Of a stretch of DNA of 64,000 nt, positions 35,504 to 44,746 are shown one piece after another (the stretch's first letter is position 1; the number at the start of each line of letters is the position of its first letter). Position numbers and translations under genes: made by a program. Source of the DNA: Sphingomonas sp. BK235 (GTDB lineage Bacteria > Pseudomonadota > Alphaproteobacteria > Sphingomonadales > Sphingomonadaceae); assembly GCF_004345855.1 (NCBI RefSeq), contig NZ_SLXN01000005.1:186001-250000 (forward strand), written 5' to 3'. Below the pieces are notes generated by a model that saw only the letters and a program-made list of their open reading frames with translations, was not told the DNA's origin and made no database searches.

Positions 35504-36502
35504 ATGAGGCTGATCGATCGCCGCCACGCGCTGGTCGGCTCGGTCGCGGCCGGGATCGGCGCCGCCGCGACCGCGCAGACCCCGCCCCCGGCCGTCGCGG
35601 GACAGCGCCCGCCCGGCGTGCCCGACCCCGAGGAAACGATCGATCTGTGGCCGGGCGCCGCCCCCGGGCTTCCCGCGCGCGCGCCGGTGGAGAAGGTGGT
35701 GGAGCGCAGCACCGACCCGCGCGCGAGCGACCGGGCGGTCCATGGCATCGCGCGCCCGCGGCTGGCGGTGTTCCGGCCCGCCGTCCCCAACGGTGCGGCG
35801 GTGCTGGTGACGCCGGGCGGCGGCTATCGCTGGGTGGTGATCGACAAGGAGGGCTATGAGGTCGGGAGGTGGCTCTCGGCGCGCGGCTATACCGTGTTCG
35901 TCCTCTTCTATCGGTTGCCGGGCGAGGGCTGGGCCGCCGGACCCGATGTCGCGCTGTCCGACGCGCAGCGCGCGATGCGGCTGATCCGCGCGCGCGCCGC
36001 GCATTATGCGATCCGTCCCGATCGCGTCGCGGCGATGGGCTTCTCCGCCGGGGGGCATGTCTGCGGCGATCTGGCGACGCGCTTCGCCGCCACGACGTAC
36101 GCGCCGGTCGACGCCGCCGATCGGCTGTCGGCGCGGCCCGACCTCGCCGCCCCGATCTACGCGGTCCAGTCGATGAGCGCGCCGCTCGCGCATCCGGGCT
36201 CGCGCACCTTGCTGATCGGGCGCGACGCCGACCCCGCGCGCGAGCGCGCGCACACGCCCGCGCTCCACGTGACGCGCGACACGCCGCCCTGTTTCCTGGT
36301 CCATGCCGAGGACGACGCCACGGTGCCGGTCGACAACAGCCTCGCGATGCGCGCCGCGCTGCGCGCCGCGGGCGTGGCGGTGGAGACGCATCTGTTCGCC
36401 GAGGGCGGCCATGGCTTCGGCCTGCGCCGCGTCGCGGACAAACCCGCCGGGGCGTGGATCGAGCTGTTCCGGCGCTGGGCGCAGACGCGGGGGCTGGGAT
36501 GA
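35504..36502 (+). CDS. Exported alpha/beta hydrolase, acetyl-esterase type
   Basis: 332 residues, nine bases after the receptor gene. A short twin-arginine-like signal (DRRHALVGSVAAG, cleavage after AQT) precedes an alpha/beta hydrolase with ETIDLWPGAAPG, oxyanion GGGYRWVV, nucleophile VAAMGFSAGGHVCGDLA, acid in HAEDDATVPVDNS and His in EGGHGFGLR. This is the BD-FAE/acetyl-xylan-esterase-like group often found with glycoside hydrolases. It probably deacetylates the same polysaccharide that the neighbouring GH43 attacks. The stop overlaps the GH43 start (ATGA). Confidence 0.87.
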   Translation: MRLIDRRHALVGSVAAGIGAAATAQTPPPAVAGQRPPGVPDPEETIDLWPGAAPGLPARAPVEKVVERSTDPRASDRAVHGIARPRLAVFRPAVPNGAAVLVTPGGGYRWVVIDKEGYEVGRWLSARGYTVFVLFYRLPGEGWAAGPDVALSDAQRAMRLIRARAAHYAIRPDRVAAMGFSAGGHVCGDLATRFAATTYAPVDAADRLSARPDLAAPIYAVQSMSAPLAHPGSRTLLIGRDADPARERAHTPALHVTRDTPPCFLVHAEDDATVPVDNSLAMRAALRAAGVAVETHLFAEGGHGFGLRRVADKPAGAWIELFRRWAQTRGLG

Positions 36503-38061
36503 CGGTGAACCGCCGCGCGCTGCTGGCCGGCACGCTCGCGGGGGCGGCGCTGCCCGCCGCGGCGCCCGCGGCGCCACGCGGCGGCTACGAGGGCCAGCGC
36601 GTGCCCGATCTGGGCGACGGGCGTTTCCTCAACCCGATCCTGGCGGGCGACCACCCCGATCCCGCGATCCTGCGCGACGGCGCAGACTATTACATGACCT
36701 TCTCCAGCTTCGACAGCTATCCGGGGTTGACGATCTGGCACAGCCGCGACCTGGTGAACTGGACCCCGCGCGCCGCCGCGCTGACGCGCAACATCGGCTC
36801 GGTCTGGGCGGTCAGCCTCGAGAAGCACGCGGGCCGCTATTTCCTCTACGTGCCGGTCAAGGCGTCCCCCAACACGATCTACGTGCTGTGGGCGGACCAT
36901 ATCGACGGGCCGTGGAGCGACCCGATCGACCTCGGGCTGCACCGTCATATCGATCCGTGTCACGCGGTCGGCGAGGACGGCTCGCGCTGGCTCTTCCTCT
37001 CGGGCGGCGACCGCGTCCGGCTCGCCGCGGACGGGCTGTCGCTCGCGGGCGCGGTGGAGCATGTCTACGATCCGTGGCGTTATCCCGACGATTGGGACGT
37101 GGAGGGCTTCTCGCCCGAAGGCCCCAAGATCGTGCGCCACGGCGGCTGGTTCTACATGATCACCGCGGTGGGTGGCACCGCCGGGCCGCCGACCGGCCAT
37201 ATGGTGATCGCGGCGCGGTCGCGATCGATCCACGGGCCATGGGAGAACGATCCCGCCAACCCGCTGGTGCGCACCACCAGCACCGCCGAGCGCTGGTGGT
37301 CGCGCGGCCACGCCAGCCTGGTCGAGGCGCCCGACGGCGGCTGGTGGTCGGTCTATCACGGCTATGAGAACGGCTATTGGACGCTCGGGCGCCAGGCCCT
37401 GCTCGACCCGATCCGCTGGACCGCCGACGGCTGGTTCCGCATGACCGGGGGCGACCTGTCGCGCGCGATCGCCAAGCCGCGCGGCGGCGTCGCGGTGCCG
37501 CACGGCCAGCCGCTGTCCGACGACTTCGCGACGCTGGCGCTCGGCCGCAAATGGAATTTCTTCCGGCCCGCGGCGGACGAGGCGCGGCGCGCGCGGGTCG
37601 GGGGCGGTACGCTGACGCTCGCCGCGCGCGGCACCGCGCCGCACGATTCGGCGCCGCTGCTGCTCACCGCGGGCGACCAGGCCTATGCGATCGAGTGCGA
37701 CGTCGAGGTCGATCCCGCGACGGTCGCCGGGCTGCTGCTCTTCTACGACGACCGGCTGTATTGCGGGCTGGGGTTCGACCCCGCGCGCTTCGTCACGCAT
37801 CAATATGGGTTGGAGCGCGCGCGGCCCGCCAACCCGCACGGCGCGCGGATGCGGCTGCGCGTCACCAACCGGCGCCACATCGTCTCCTTCCACACCAGCG
37901 GCGACGGCGGGCGGACGTGGACGCGCTTCGACCGCGGCATGGAGGTCTCGGGCTATCACCACAATGTGCGCGGCGGCTTCCTGATGCTGCGCCCCGGCCT
38001 CTATGCGGCGGGCAGGGGTAGCGCGCGCTTCCGCGACTTCACCTATCGCGCGCTGGCGTGA
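36499..38061 (+). CDS. Exported glycoside hydrolase family 43 with C-terminal concanavalin-like domain
   Basis: 520 residues. A twin-arginine-like signal (NRRALLAGTLAGAA) is followed by a five-bladed GH43 propeller (about 40-320). The base Asp lies in NPILAGDHPDPAILRDG (about residue 51), the pKa Asp in RHIDPCHAVGED, and the general acid Glu in DVEGFSPEGPKIVRHGG (about 203-207). Residues about 335-520 form a beta-sandwich of the DUF1349/concanavalin type common in GH43 xylosidases and arabinosidases. It would release arabinose, xylose or galactose side chains; which is not decided by the sequence. Confidence 0.9.
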   Translation: MTVNRRALLAGTLAGAALPAAAPAAPRGGYEGQRVPDLGDGRFLNPILAGDHPDPAILRDGADYYMTFSSFDSYPGLTIWHSRDLVNWTPRAAALTRNIGSVWAVSLEKHAGRYFLYVPVKASPNTIYVLWADHIDGPWSDPIDLGLHRHIDPCHAVGEDGSRWLFLSGGDRVRLAADGLSLAGAVEHVYDPWRYPDDWDVEGFSPEGPKIVRHGGWFYMITAVGGTAGPPTGHMVIAARSRSIHGPWENDPANPLVRTTSTAERWWSRGHASLVEAPDGGWWSVYHGYENGYWTLGRQALLDPIRWTADGWFRMTGGDLSRAIAKPRGGVAVPHGQPLSDDFATLALGRKWNFFRPAADEARRARVGGGTLTLAARGTAPHDSAPLLLTAGDQAYAIECDVEVDPATVAGLLLFYDDRLYCGLGFDPARFVTHQYGLERARPANPHGARMRLRVTNRRHIVSFHTSGDGGRTWTRFDRGMEVSGYHHNVRGGFLMLRPGLYAAGRGSARFRDFTYRALA

Positions 38062-38086
38062 CGCGCCGCGGCGGCGGCGCGCCCAG

Positions 38087-38115
38087 AAAAATGGCCCCCG
38101 GAGCGACGCTCCGGG
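38087..38115 (-). terminator. Rho-independent terminator of the second TonB receptor gene
   Basis: Stem CCCGGAGC/GCTCCGGG (8 bp, 3-base loop) at 38097-38115, followed on the minus strand by GGGCCATTTTT. It is 29 bases past the stop of the minus-strand receptor gene. GH43 converges on it from the left. Confidence 0.8.
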
Positions 38116-38143
38116 AGCCAGGATAAGGCCAGGGGGAGGCGGC

Positions 38144-41100
38144 CTAGAGGTTGAGGCGCAGGCCGACGCGGAAGGTGCGGCCGAGGACGTCGTACAGCAC
38201 CGGGTTGAAGCCGTAGGTCACGCCGTTCTGCGGCGACGGCTCGGGTGCCTCGTTGAACAGGTTGTCGACCTTGAAATAGGCCGAGATCGTCTTGCTCACG
38301 TTCCACGAACCGCCGAGATCGACGTAGAAGGCGCCCGGCATGGTGTTGTCGTTGATCGTCGCGATGTTGCCGGTGGGATCCGGGGCAGGGCAGCTGCCGG
38401 GGTCGCACTGGACATACTCGTTCGAATAGACGCCGTCCGAGAACCAGCGCTCCGCCACCGAGAGCGAGAAGGCGTCCGTGTCCCAGCTCTGGATCGCGAA
38501 GACCTTCCAGTCGGGGATGTTGCCGCGGTTGTTGCCGGCCTGCTCGCTCGGGATCGTGCCCGGCAGACCCGAGGTCTCGGTGTAATGCAGCGTGCGCGTG
38601 GCGAGCCCGCGGATCGTGAACGAGCCCGGCAGCCCCAGCCCGCTCAGCGGCCGGCGATAGCTCGCCTCGATGTCGAAGCCGTTGGTGCGGACGCGGGCGA
38701 AGTTGAACAGCTGCTCGTTGACGAACAGCGCCCCCGCCGAGGCGTCGAGATTGAAGGAGCCGCAGAACTGCGCGAGGTTCTGCAGGAAGCATTGGTTGAT
38801 CGCCGACTGTCCGCTGAACGGCGTGATGATGCCCTTCACCTTGATGTTGTAATAGTCGAACGACAGGTTGAAGCCCGGCAGGAAGCCCGCCTGCGCGCCG
38901 TCGAAGACGAAGCCGGCGGTGGTGTTGCGCGAGGTTTCCGGCTTCAGGTCGGTGTTGCCGATCGTGTTCGACGGCGCCTGGACGAACTGCCCCGCGGTCG
39001 GCGAGGTGCCGGGCGCGCGCGGATCGAGGAAGGTCGCGTTGGCGAAGGTCGGCGTGCGGAACAGCTCGGACAAGTTGGGCGCACGCACGTCGCGCGAGGT
39101 CACGCCGCGCAGGCGCAGGCCGGTCAGCGGCGTGTCCCAGGTGGCGCCGACCTTCCAGCTCGTGATCCAGCCGGAGGTGCTGTAATGCGTCTCGCGGACG
39201 CCCGCGTTGAGGTTGGCGCGGCCGATCTGGTCCTCGTTCGAGATCGGGATGTCGAGCTCGAGGAAGCCCTCGTGGACGTTGTAGCGGCCGGTGCCGTTCT
39301 TGTAGTTGCCGGCGTACCAATTGCCGCCGGTCAGCGTGTTCTGGGTCGGATCGGCGGGGTAATCCGCGGTGTTCGGATTGGCCGCGGTGACGCCGTTGCC
39401 GTACGGATCGGCCTTGGTGCGATACCATTCGCGGCGATATTCATAGCCGAGCGCGACCGAGAGCGGCCCCGCCCAGGTCGACACCGGCTGGCCGTTGAGG
39501 CTGACCGCGCCGGCATTCTGCGTCGACCAGGTGTGCTGATACGGCCCGATCGCGGGCTTGACGTAGTTGAGCGCCGCCTCGGTGACGCCGCCGTCGCCGA
39601 TGATGTTGAGCGGGACGCAGCCCGCCGCGCGCGCCGCCGCATTGGCGCAGCCGATCGCGCCGTTGGGCAGGCGGATCGCCTGATAGGCGGCGCGGAAGCG
39701 CGAGATGTTGAGCATGTTGTCGACGTGCAGGTCGGTGTAGTTCCGCCCGTACTGGTAATAAGCGTCGTAGCTCCACTCGGTGCCCAGGCCGTTGAACTTG
39801 CCGTTGGCGCCGACGACGTAGCGCAGGCTGGTCCGCACCGGCTTCACCTCGATGAAGTCGCCGAGCTGCGCCAGCGCCGAACCGTACTGGAACTGGGTGA
39901 TCCCCGCGTTGGTGCAGGCCTGCTGGATCGCCTGCGGCACGAACGGGTTGGCGTTGACGTTGTTGACGCCGCACTGGATCGTCAGGTTGGCCTGTTGCGC
40001 GTAACCGGGGTTGGGCGAATTCTCCGAGCTCACCCGCGAGCCGTTGAAGGTGAAATACACCTCGTTGTTGGGCGCGAAGTCGAAGCCGACGCGCGAATAG
40101 TAATTGTAGCGCTCGAGCTTGGAAGCGAGGCTGGTGCCCGCGCCGACCACGCCGCTGGTGTCGCCGCCCGAGCAGAAGGACGGCGTACAGCCGCGCACCG
40201 CGCCCGTGCCGGTGGGAACGCCGTTGGAGCCATATTGGAACTGATACGGCTGGCCGTTGGCGCCGAAGGCGATGCCCTGGAGCGGGCCAGAGGTGATCAG
40301 GCCGAACTTGGAATATTGATATTGCTGCGCGTTCTGGATGTAGAAGATGCGCGGCTGGCCGGCGGGGGTATTGGTCACGCCGGTCTGGATGAAGGCGGGC
40401 GAATTGTACCAGTCACGCCCGTTCGCGCCGACGATGCCGAAGCCCGGATTGGGCACGCCGCCCTGATAGCCATATTCGCCGCTGACCACGACGTGGAGGC
40501 GATCCTCGTAATAGCTGTTGCCCCAGGCGACCTGCGCGGTGACGCCCTCGTCGTCGCCATAGGTGGTGATGCTGCCCTGGACGTTCGCCTTGAAGCCCTT
40601 GAAGCGCTTGTCGGTGATGAAGTTGACCACGCCGCCGACCGCGTCCGACCCGTAGGAGGCCGAGGCGCCGCCATTGACCACGTCGACGCGCTGGACGAGC
40701 AGCTGCGGGAACTGGCTGACATCGGGCACGCCCGAGTAATTGGCGCCGACGAAGCGCTGGCCGTCGAGCAGCGTCAGCGTGCGGATCGCGCCGAGGCCGC
40801 GCAGCGAGAAGGAGCTGAGCCCCTGGATGCCGCTCGACGTGCTGCCCACCGAGGTGGCGCGGCCGGTCGATCCCTGCAGCGACGGCAGCTGCGTCACCGC
40901 GTTGAAGATGTTGGGCTGCGCCAGCCGCTGCAGGTCGGCCGCGCCGATCACCTGGGTCGGCGTCGGGGCGTTGAACCCGCTCGAGGTGATGCGCGATCCG
41001 GTGACGATGATGTCGCTGCCGGTCGGCACGGTATCGGGGTCGGGCTGGTCGACCGTGGCGACGCTGTCGGCGGTGGCGGGATCGGCGCCCGAGGGCGTCG

Positions 41101-41275
41101 CCGCGGCCGAGCCCGGCTGGGTGGTCGCCGGCGGCACGGTCTGTGCCGCGGGCTCGGTCTGCGCCTGCGCCGGCATCGCCAGCGCCATCGCGAGCGCGGC
41201 GCCGCTCGCCGCGATCAACGCGCCGCGGCGGCACGCCGCCAGGCCCCGCCCCAGCTCCATCTCGAATGTCGTCAT
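38144..41275 (-). CDS. TonB-dependent receptor (second, catabolic type)
   Basis: 1043 residues; the ATG at 41275 has GGAGGAGGGG upstream. Signal peptide around AASGAALAMALAMPAQAQ, a low-complexity Ala/Thr/Pro linker, and the TonB-box region GSDIIVTGSRITSSGFNAPTP. The plug has NAPTPTQVIGAADLQRLAQP and VDVVNGGASASYGSDAVGGV; the barrel ends GRTFRVGLRLNL. It belongs to a different receptor subgroup from the receptor at 32.5 kb. It lacks the CCGGT operator and instead has TTGTCG-type repeats upstream. By position it probably imports the substrate of the PQQ dehydrogenase region that begins behind it. Confidence 0.92.
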   Translation of the reverse strand: MTTFEMELGRGLAACRRGALIAASGAALAMALAMPAQAQTEPAAQTVPPATTQPGSAAATPSGADPATADSVATVDQPDPDTVPTGSDIIVTGSRITSSGFNAPTPTQVIGAADLQRLAQPNIFNAVTQLPSLQGSTGRATSVGSTSSGIQGLSSFSLRGLGAIRTLTLLDGQRFVGANYSGVPDVSQFPQLLVQRVDVVNGGASASYGSDAVGGVVNFITDKRFKGFKANVQGSITTYGDDEGVTAQVAWGNSYYEDRLHVVVSGEYGYQGGVPNPGFGIVGANGRDWYNSPAFIQTGVTNTPAGQPRIFYIQNAQQYQYSKFGLITSGPLQGIAFGANGQPYQFQYGSNGVPTGTGAVRGCTPSFCSGGDTSGVVGAGTSLASKLERYNYYSRVGFDFAPNNEVYFTFNGSRVSSENSPNPGYAQQANLTIQCGVNNVNANPFVPQAIQQACTNAGITQFQYGSALAQLGDFIEVKPVRTSLRYVVGANGKFNGLGTEWSYDAYYQYGRNYTDLHVDNMLNISRFRAAYQAIRLPNGAIGCANAAARAAGCVPLNIIGDGGVTEAALNYVKPAIGPYQHTWSTQNAGAVSLNGQPVSTWAGPLSVALGYEYRREWYRTKADPYGNGVTAANPNTADYPADPTQNTLTGGNWYAGNYKNGTGRYNVHEGFLELDIPISNEDQIGRANLNAGVRETHYSTSGWITSWKVGATWDTPLTGLRLRGVTSRDVRAPNLSELFRTPTFANATFLDPRAPGTSPTAGQFVQAPSNTIGNTDLKPETSRNTTAGFVFDGAQAGFLPGFNLSFDYYNIKVKGIITPFSGQSAINQCFLQNLAQFCGSFNLDASAGALFVNEQLFNFARVRTNGFDIEASYRRPLSGLGLPGSFTIRGLATRTLHYTETSGLPGTIPSEQAGNNRGNIPDWKVFAIQSWDTDAFSLSVAERWFSDGVYSNEYVQCDPGSCPAPDPTGNIATINDNTMPGAFYVDLGGSWNVSKTISAYFKVDNLFNEAPEPSPQNGVTYGFNPVLYDVLGRTFRVGLRLNL

Positions 41276-41415
41276 ATCCAGACCCCTCCTCCCGTTAGCG
41301 GAGAGGCTGGTCACGCTCGTGCGGCGCATCGGCGACCCCGATGAATCCGGCGGTTGTTCCGCTCGGACGCGCTGCCGGCGAGCGTCGCCGACCTGTTCCT
41401 CTCCTGTCGGCATAG

Positions 41416-41445
41416 TTGTCGGACAGATTTGCGCGATTGTCGACA
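41416..41445 (-). promoter_or_regulatory. Direct repeat TTGTCG(G)ACA upstream of the second TonB receptor
   Basis: Plus strand TTGTCGGACAGATTTGC at 41416 and TTGTCGACATAAATCTTGC at 41437, starts 21 bases apart, 140-170 bases before the receptor start. Similar TTGT...ACAA words precede the cupin and CoA-transferase genes. A binding site for a GntR-type regulator is a guess. Confidence 0.35.
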
Positions 41446-41475
41446 TAAATCTTGCAGTGTGTGCAAGGGGGTTTT

Positions 41476-42468
41476 TTACATCTCGCCGTTGCGCGCGATC
41501 CACAGCCGCGTGCACTGCTCCTGCACCTGCATGTAGCGCCGGTAGCGATCGCGCCCGAGCACGAACGGATTGGCCTGACCGGGCTGACGATAGCGCAGGA
41601 TCTCGAGTCGCTCGAGTGCCTCATAATGGAGCGGGTGGTTGCCGATCTGGCTGTCCACGCCGGCGGCGCGGGTCAGCCCGATCCATCGCCGGATCGACCC
41701 GACCTGCGCGGCGCGCAATTCGGGTGTCCAGGGCAGGCCCGAGCCGCCGTAGAAGCCGACCACGTGGCGCTTTCCGCGATCGTGCACCGGGAAGATCGTC
41801 GAGAGCGTGCCGCGCGTGTGACCGGGGGTGACGTGGAAGCGGATCGGCACGCCGCCGATCACGCGCGACTCGCCATCCGCCACCGCGATGTCGCGGCGCG
41901 GCGGCGGTCCCCAGCCGCGCACCTCGAGTCGCTGCGGCGACTCCATCTCGTCCCAGTCGGCGGCGGAGGCGATCACGCGCGCGCCATAGGCCTGCTGGAA
42001 GTGCGCCGCGCCGCCGTAATGGTCGCCGTGCGCGTGGCTGAGGATGACGTAGCGGACGTCGCGCGGGTCGAGTCCCATCGCGCGCAAATTGGGCTCGATC
42101 AGCGTGCGCGCCTCGTCGGCGTTGTTGAGCGAGTCGAACAGCACGATGCCGTCGCGCGTGCGCAGCGCCCAGGCCGACACCGCCATCTGCCCGACTGAGA
42201 ACAGCTCGTCGAACGCGGCGAAGGGCTCGACCACGCCGTTATATTGCTCGCCCTGTGTGCGCGGCTTGTAGCGCGCGTCGAGGATGCAGCGGTGCGCGAA
42301 GTCGACGAACAGGTCGTCGCGCGCGATCCGCCGCGCGGCGTCGAACGCGCGCGCCGCGGCGGCGCGATTCTCCTTCGGGAAGGTGAGCGGGCGCGGATAG
42401 TCGGCCACGCTGGGCGTAGGAGCCGGGGTGGCGGCGAGCAGCGCGGCGAGCCAGGCGGTGAGGGTCAT
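41476..42468 (-). CDS. Exported MBL-fold hydrolase resembling subclass B3 metallo-beta-lactamases
   Basis: 330 residues, start ATG 42468 overlapping the stop of the PQQ dehydrogenase gene (ATGA). A signal peptide (LTAWLAALLAATPAPT) precedes a metallo-beta-lactamase domain with the zinc motif ILSHAHGDHYGGAAHF (H145, H147, D149, H150), then FHVTPGHTRGTLSTIFPV and a last His in QIGNHPLHYEAL. That order is as in B3 enzymes, but the fold also serves lactonases and esterases, and the gene lies in a catabolic operon, so I do not call it a resistance gene. Confidence 0.82.
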   Translation of the reverse strand: MTLTAWLAALLAATPAPTPSVADYPRPLTFPKENRAAAARAFDAARRIARDDLFVDFAHRCILDARYKPRTQGEQYNGVVEPFAAFDELFSVGQMAVSAWALRTRDGIVLFDSLNNADEARTLIEPNLRAMGLDPRDVRYVILSHAHGDHYGGAAHFQQAYGARVIASAADWDEMESPQRLEVRGWGPPPRRDIAVADGESRVIGGVPIRFHVTPGHTRGTLSTIFPVHDRGKRHVVGFYGGSGLPWTPELRAAQVGSIRRWIGLTRAAGVDSQIGNHPLHYEALERLEILRYRQPGQANPFVLGRDRYRRYMQVQEQCTRLWIARNGEM

Positions 42469-44744
42469 TTCTCCTCCGGCAGCCCGAAGACATAGACCGC
42501 ATAGCCGGTGATCGGGCGATGCACCTCGGTCAGCATCGTCCCCGGCTTGAGCTGCGGGCTGCCGCCGCCCAGCGCGGTGGTGACCGCGACATATTGCTGG
42601 CCGTCGACCGCGAAGGAGACGGGGAAGCCCTGCACCGTCGTGCCCAGCCGCGTCTTCCACAGGGTCTCGCCGGTGCGCACATCGACCGCGCGGAAGACGC
42701 GGTCGAAATCGCCGACGAAGGCGAGGTTGCCCGCGGTCGACACCACCGAGGTGAGGAAGGGCGCGCGCTGCTGCACGGTCCACAGCGGCGCGCGGTCGCG
42801 GGCGCGATAGGCGGAGAGCCGGCCGAGCTGCCCGCCGGTGCCGGGCATCTCGTAATAGACCTGACTGCCGTTGCCGAGCATCAGCACGCAGCTCTGGCTG
42901 AGCGGGATCACCAAAGCGTCGCTCGGCTGGTGATAGCTCATCGCCTGCCAATTGTGCCCGCCCTCGGGCCCGGGGCAGGAGGCGAGCCACTGGTCGGACT
43001 GCTGCTTGACCACGTCGTCGCGGTAGCTCGGCCGGCCGGTCACCGGGTCGATCCGCGTGAAGACGTTCTGGAACACGGTCTCGGTGGCGCCGAGGAACTT
43101 GCCGTTCGTCCGATCGAGCTGCCATAGGATCCCGGCCTTGCCGATCGTGTAGAGCGACTTGCGCTCGCCGTGATCGACCAGCACGCGCTCGAACACCTCG
43201 TCGAGGTCGAAGGTCTCGCCCGGCGCGTGGTTGAACCACCAGCGCAGCTTGCCCGTGCCGGGGTCTAGCGCCAGCGTCGAGTTGGCGTAGTCGGTCGCGC
43301 CGGTGGCGGAGCCGCGCTCGTCGCGGCGCCACGGCTTGCCCTGCGCGGTGCCCCAATAGGTGGTGTCGAGCGCGGGATCGTAGGTGCCCGCGATCCAGGT
43401 CTCCGATCCCTTGCGCTCGTCGTCGGGCAGCGCGCCCCAGCTGTCGCCGCCGGGCTGGCCGGTCAGCGCGACGGTGGCGAAGGTCCAGTCGCGCTTCCCC
43501 GTCGCGGCGTCATAGGCGCTGATATAGCAATGGTCGGGCGTGCCCTTGCGCCCGCAATTGGTCATGCCGACGATCACCTTGCCCTTGATGATGATCAGCC
43601 CGCCGGTGGAGCGGCCGACGCCGGGCTTCTCGTCGGTGATGTGCGTCTTCCACACTTCCTCGCCGCTGCGCGCGTCGAGCGCATAGACCCAGCCCTCGGG
43701 CGTGTTGACGTAGAGGTTGGTGCCCCACAGCCCCATCGCGCGCGTCTCCACCGAGGACGGGCCGGGGCCGGCGCTGGTGGGGAAGGGGCCGAGCCGGTTT
43801 TCCCACAGCAGCTCGCCGTCGCGCGCGTCGAGCGCCTGGATGACGTTGCCGACGCCCCACATGTACATGATCCCGTCATGGACGATGGGGGTGTCCTCCA
43901 TCGTGCCGTTCTCGGGCATCGACCACATCCACTTGAGCTGGAGCTTCGCCACGTTGCCGGTGTCGATCTGCGCCAGCGGGCTGTAGCTCCACCCCTGATA
44001 GTTGCGGCGGAACATCAGCCAGTCGCCCGGTGGCGGGTCGCGCAGCATCGCGTCGGTGACGGGGCGATAGCCGGCGATCGCGCCCCTGAGGCTCAGCCCC
44101 GGCTTGCTCGGCAGCACGAAGCGGCCGGGATCGGCGTACTTCACCTTCTGCCCCGGCGCGGCGAAGCCCGCCGAGGTGGCGGGCGCGGCGGCGCCGCCGG
44201 GGCCGTCGGCGGGAGCGGACTCCTTGGCGCCGCCGATCTGTGCCTCCTGCGAGGCGGTGCTGCCGGCGGGCGCGCCGGTCGCGGCGGTGGCCTGGGGGTC
44301 GGCGAAGGCGTCGGCGGGGGGCTTGCCGCTCGCCACCGCGCCGAGCAGCGTCGTCGCGTTCCGATCGAGCGGCGTGTCGCCCGCGGGCGCGCCATTGGCG
44401 TAGAGGATATAGGCAACGATCGCGTCATAGGTCGCGTCGTCGAGGCTGGCGCCGCGACCGTACGGCATCGAGGCGTGGATCTTGCTATAGAGCGCCGCGA
44501 TCGCGCGCTTGCCCCACACCGCGTTGAACGAGGCGCCGGTCAGCGCCGGCGCGTCGGTGGCGCCGGCGAGGTCGCTCTGATGGCAGGCGGCGCATTGCTC
44601 GGCATAGGCGCTGCGTCCCGCGGCGACCTGCGCGCGGGTGAAGAAACCGCCGGGCTGCTGCGCGACCGCGATCGTGCCGGCGAGCGCGGCACCGGCGGCG
44701 GCGAGCAGGAGCGCGGCGCGGGGGCGAAGGGCAAAGTGTCGCAT
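42465..44744 (-). CDS. PQQ-dependent dehydrogenase with an N-terminal cytochrome c domain
   Basis: 759 residues. A signal peptide (ALLLAAAGAALAGTIAVAQQ) is followed by a haem-binding CAACH (C51, C54, H55) in a c-type module to about residue 115, an Ala/Gly-rich linker, and from about 205 an eight-bladed quinoprotein propeller (GDWLMFRRNYQGWSYSPL, repeated ALDARSGEEVWK-type blades, ALDPGTGKLRWWFNHAPGE). It would oxidise an alcohol or aldehyde in the periplasm with PQQ and pass electrons to its own haem. Quinohaemoproteins usually carry the cytochrome at the C-terminus; here it is N-terminal. It is two bases after the CHRD-like gene. Confidence 0.9.
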   Translation of the reverse strand: MRHFALRPRAALLLAAAGAALAGTIAVAQQPGGFFTRAQVAAGRSAYAEQCAACHQSDLAGATDAPALTGASFNAVWGKRAIAALYSKIHASMPYGRGASLDDATYDAIVAYILYANGAPAGDTPLDRNATTLLGAVASGKPPADAFADPQATAATGAPAGSTASQEAQIGGAKESAPADGPGGAAAPATSAGFAAPGQKVKYADPGRFVLPSKPGLSLRGAIAGYRPVTDAMLRDPPPGDWLMFRRNYQGWSYSPLAQIDTGNVAKLQLKWMWSMPENGTMEDTPIVHDGIMYMWGVGNVIQALDARDGELLWENRLGPFPTSAGPGPSSVETRAMGLWGTNLYVNTPEGWVYALDARSGEEVWKTHITDEKPGVGRSTGGLIIIKGKVIVGMTNCGRKGTPDHCYISAYDAATGKRDWTFATVALTGQPGGDSWGALPDDERKGSETWIAGTYDPALDTTYWGTAQGKPWRRDERGSATGATDYANSTLALDPGTGKLRWWFNHAPGETFDLDEVFERVLVDHGERKSLYTIGKAGILWQLDRTNGKFLGATETVFQNVFTRIDPVTGRPSYRDDVVKQQSDQWLASCPGPEGGHNWQAMSYHQPSDALVIPLSQSCVLMLGNGSQVYYEMPGTGGQLGRLSAYRARDRAPLWTVQQRAPFLTSVVSTAGNLAFVGDFDRVFRAVDVRTGETLWKTRLGTTVQGFPVSFAVDGQQYVAVTTALGGGSPQLKPGTMLTEVHRPITGYAVYVFGLPEEK

Positions 44745-44746
44745 GG

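Noticed and set aside
41476..42468. Beta-lactam resistance gene
   Set aside because: The zinc motif alone does not separate B3 enzymes from lactonases, and the operon context is catabolic.
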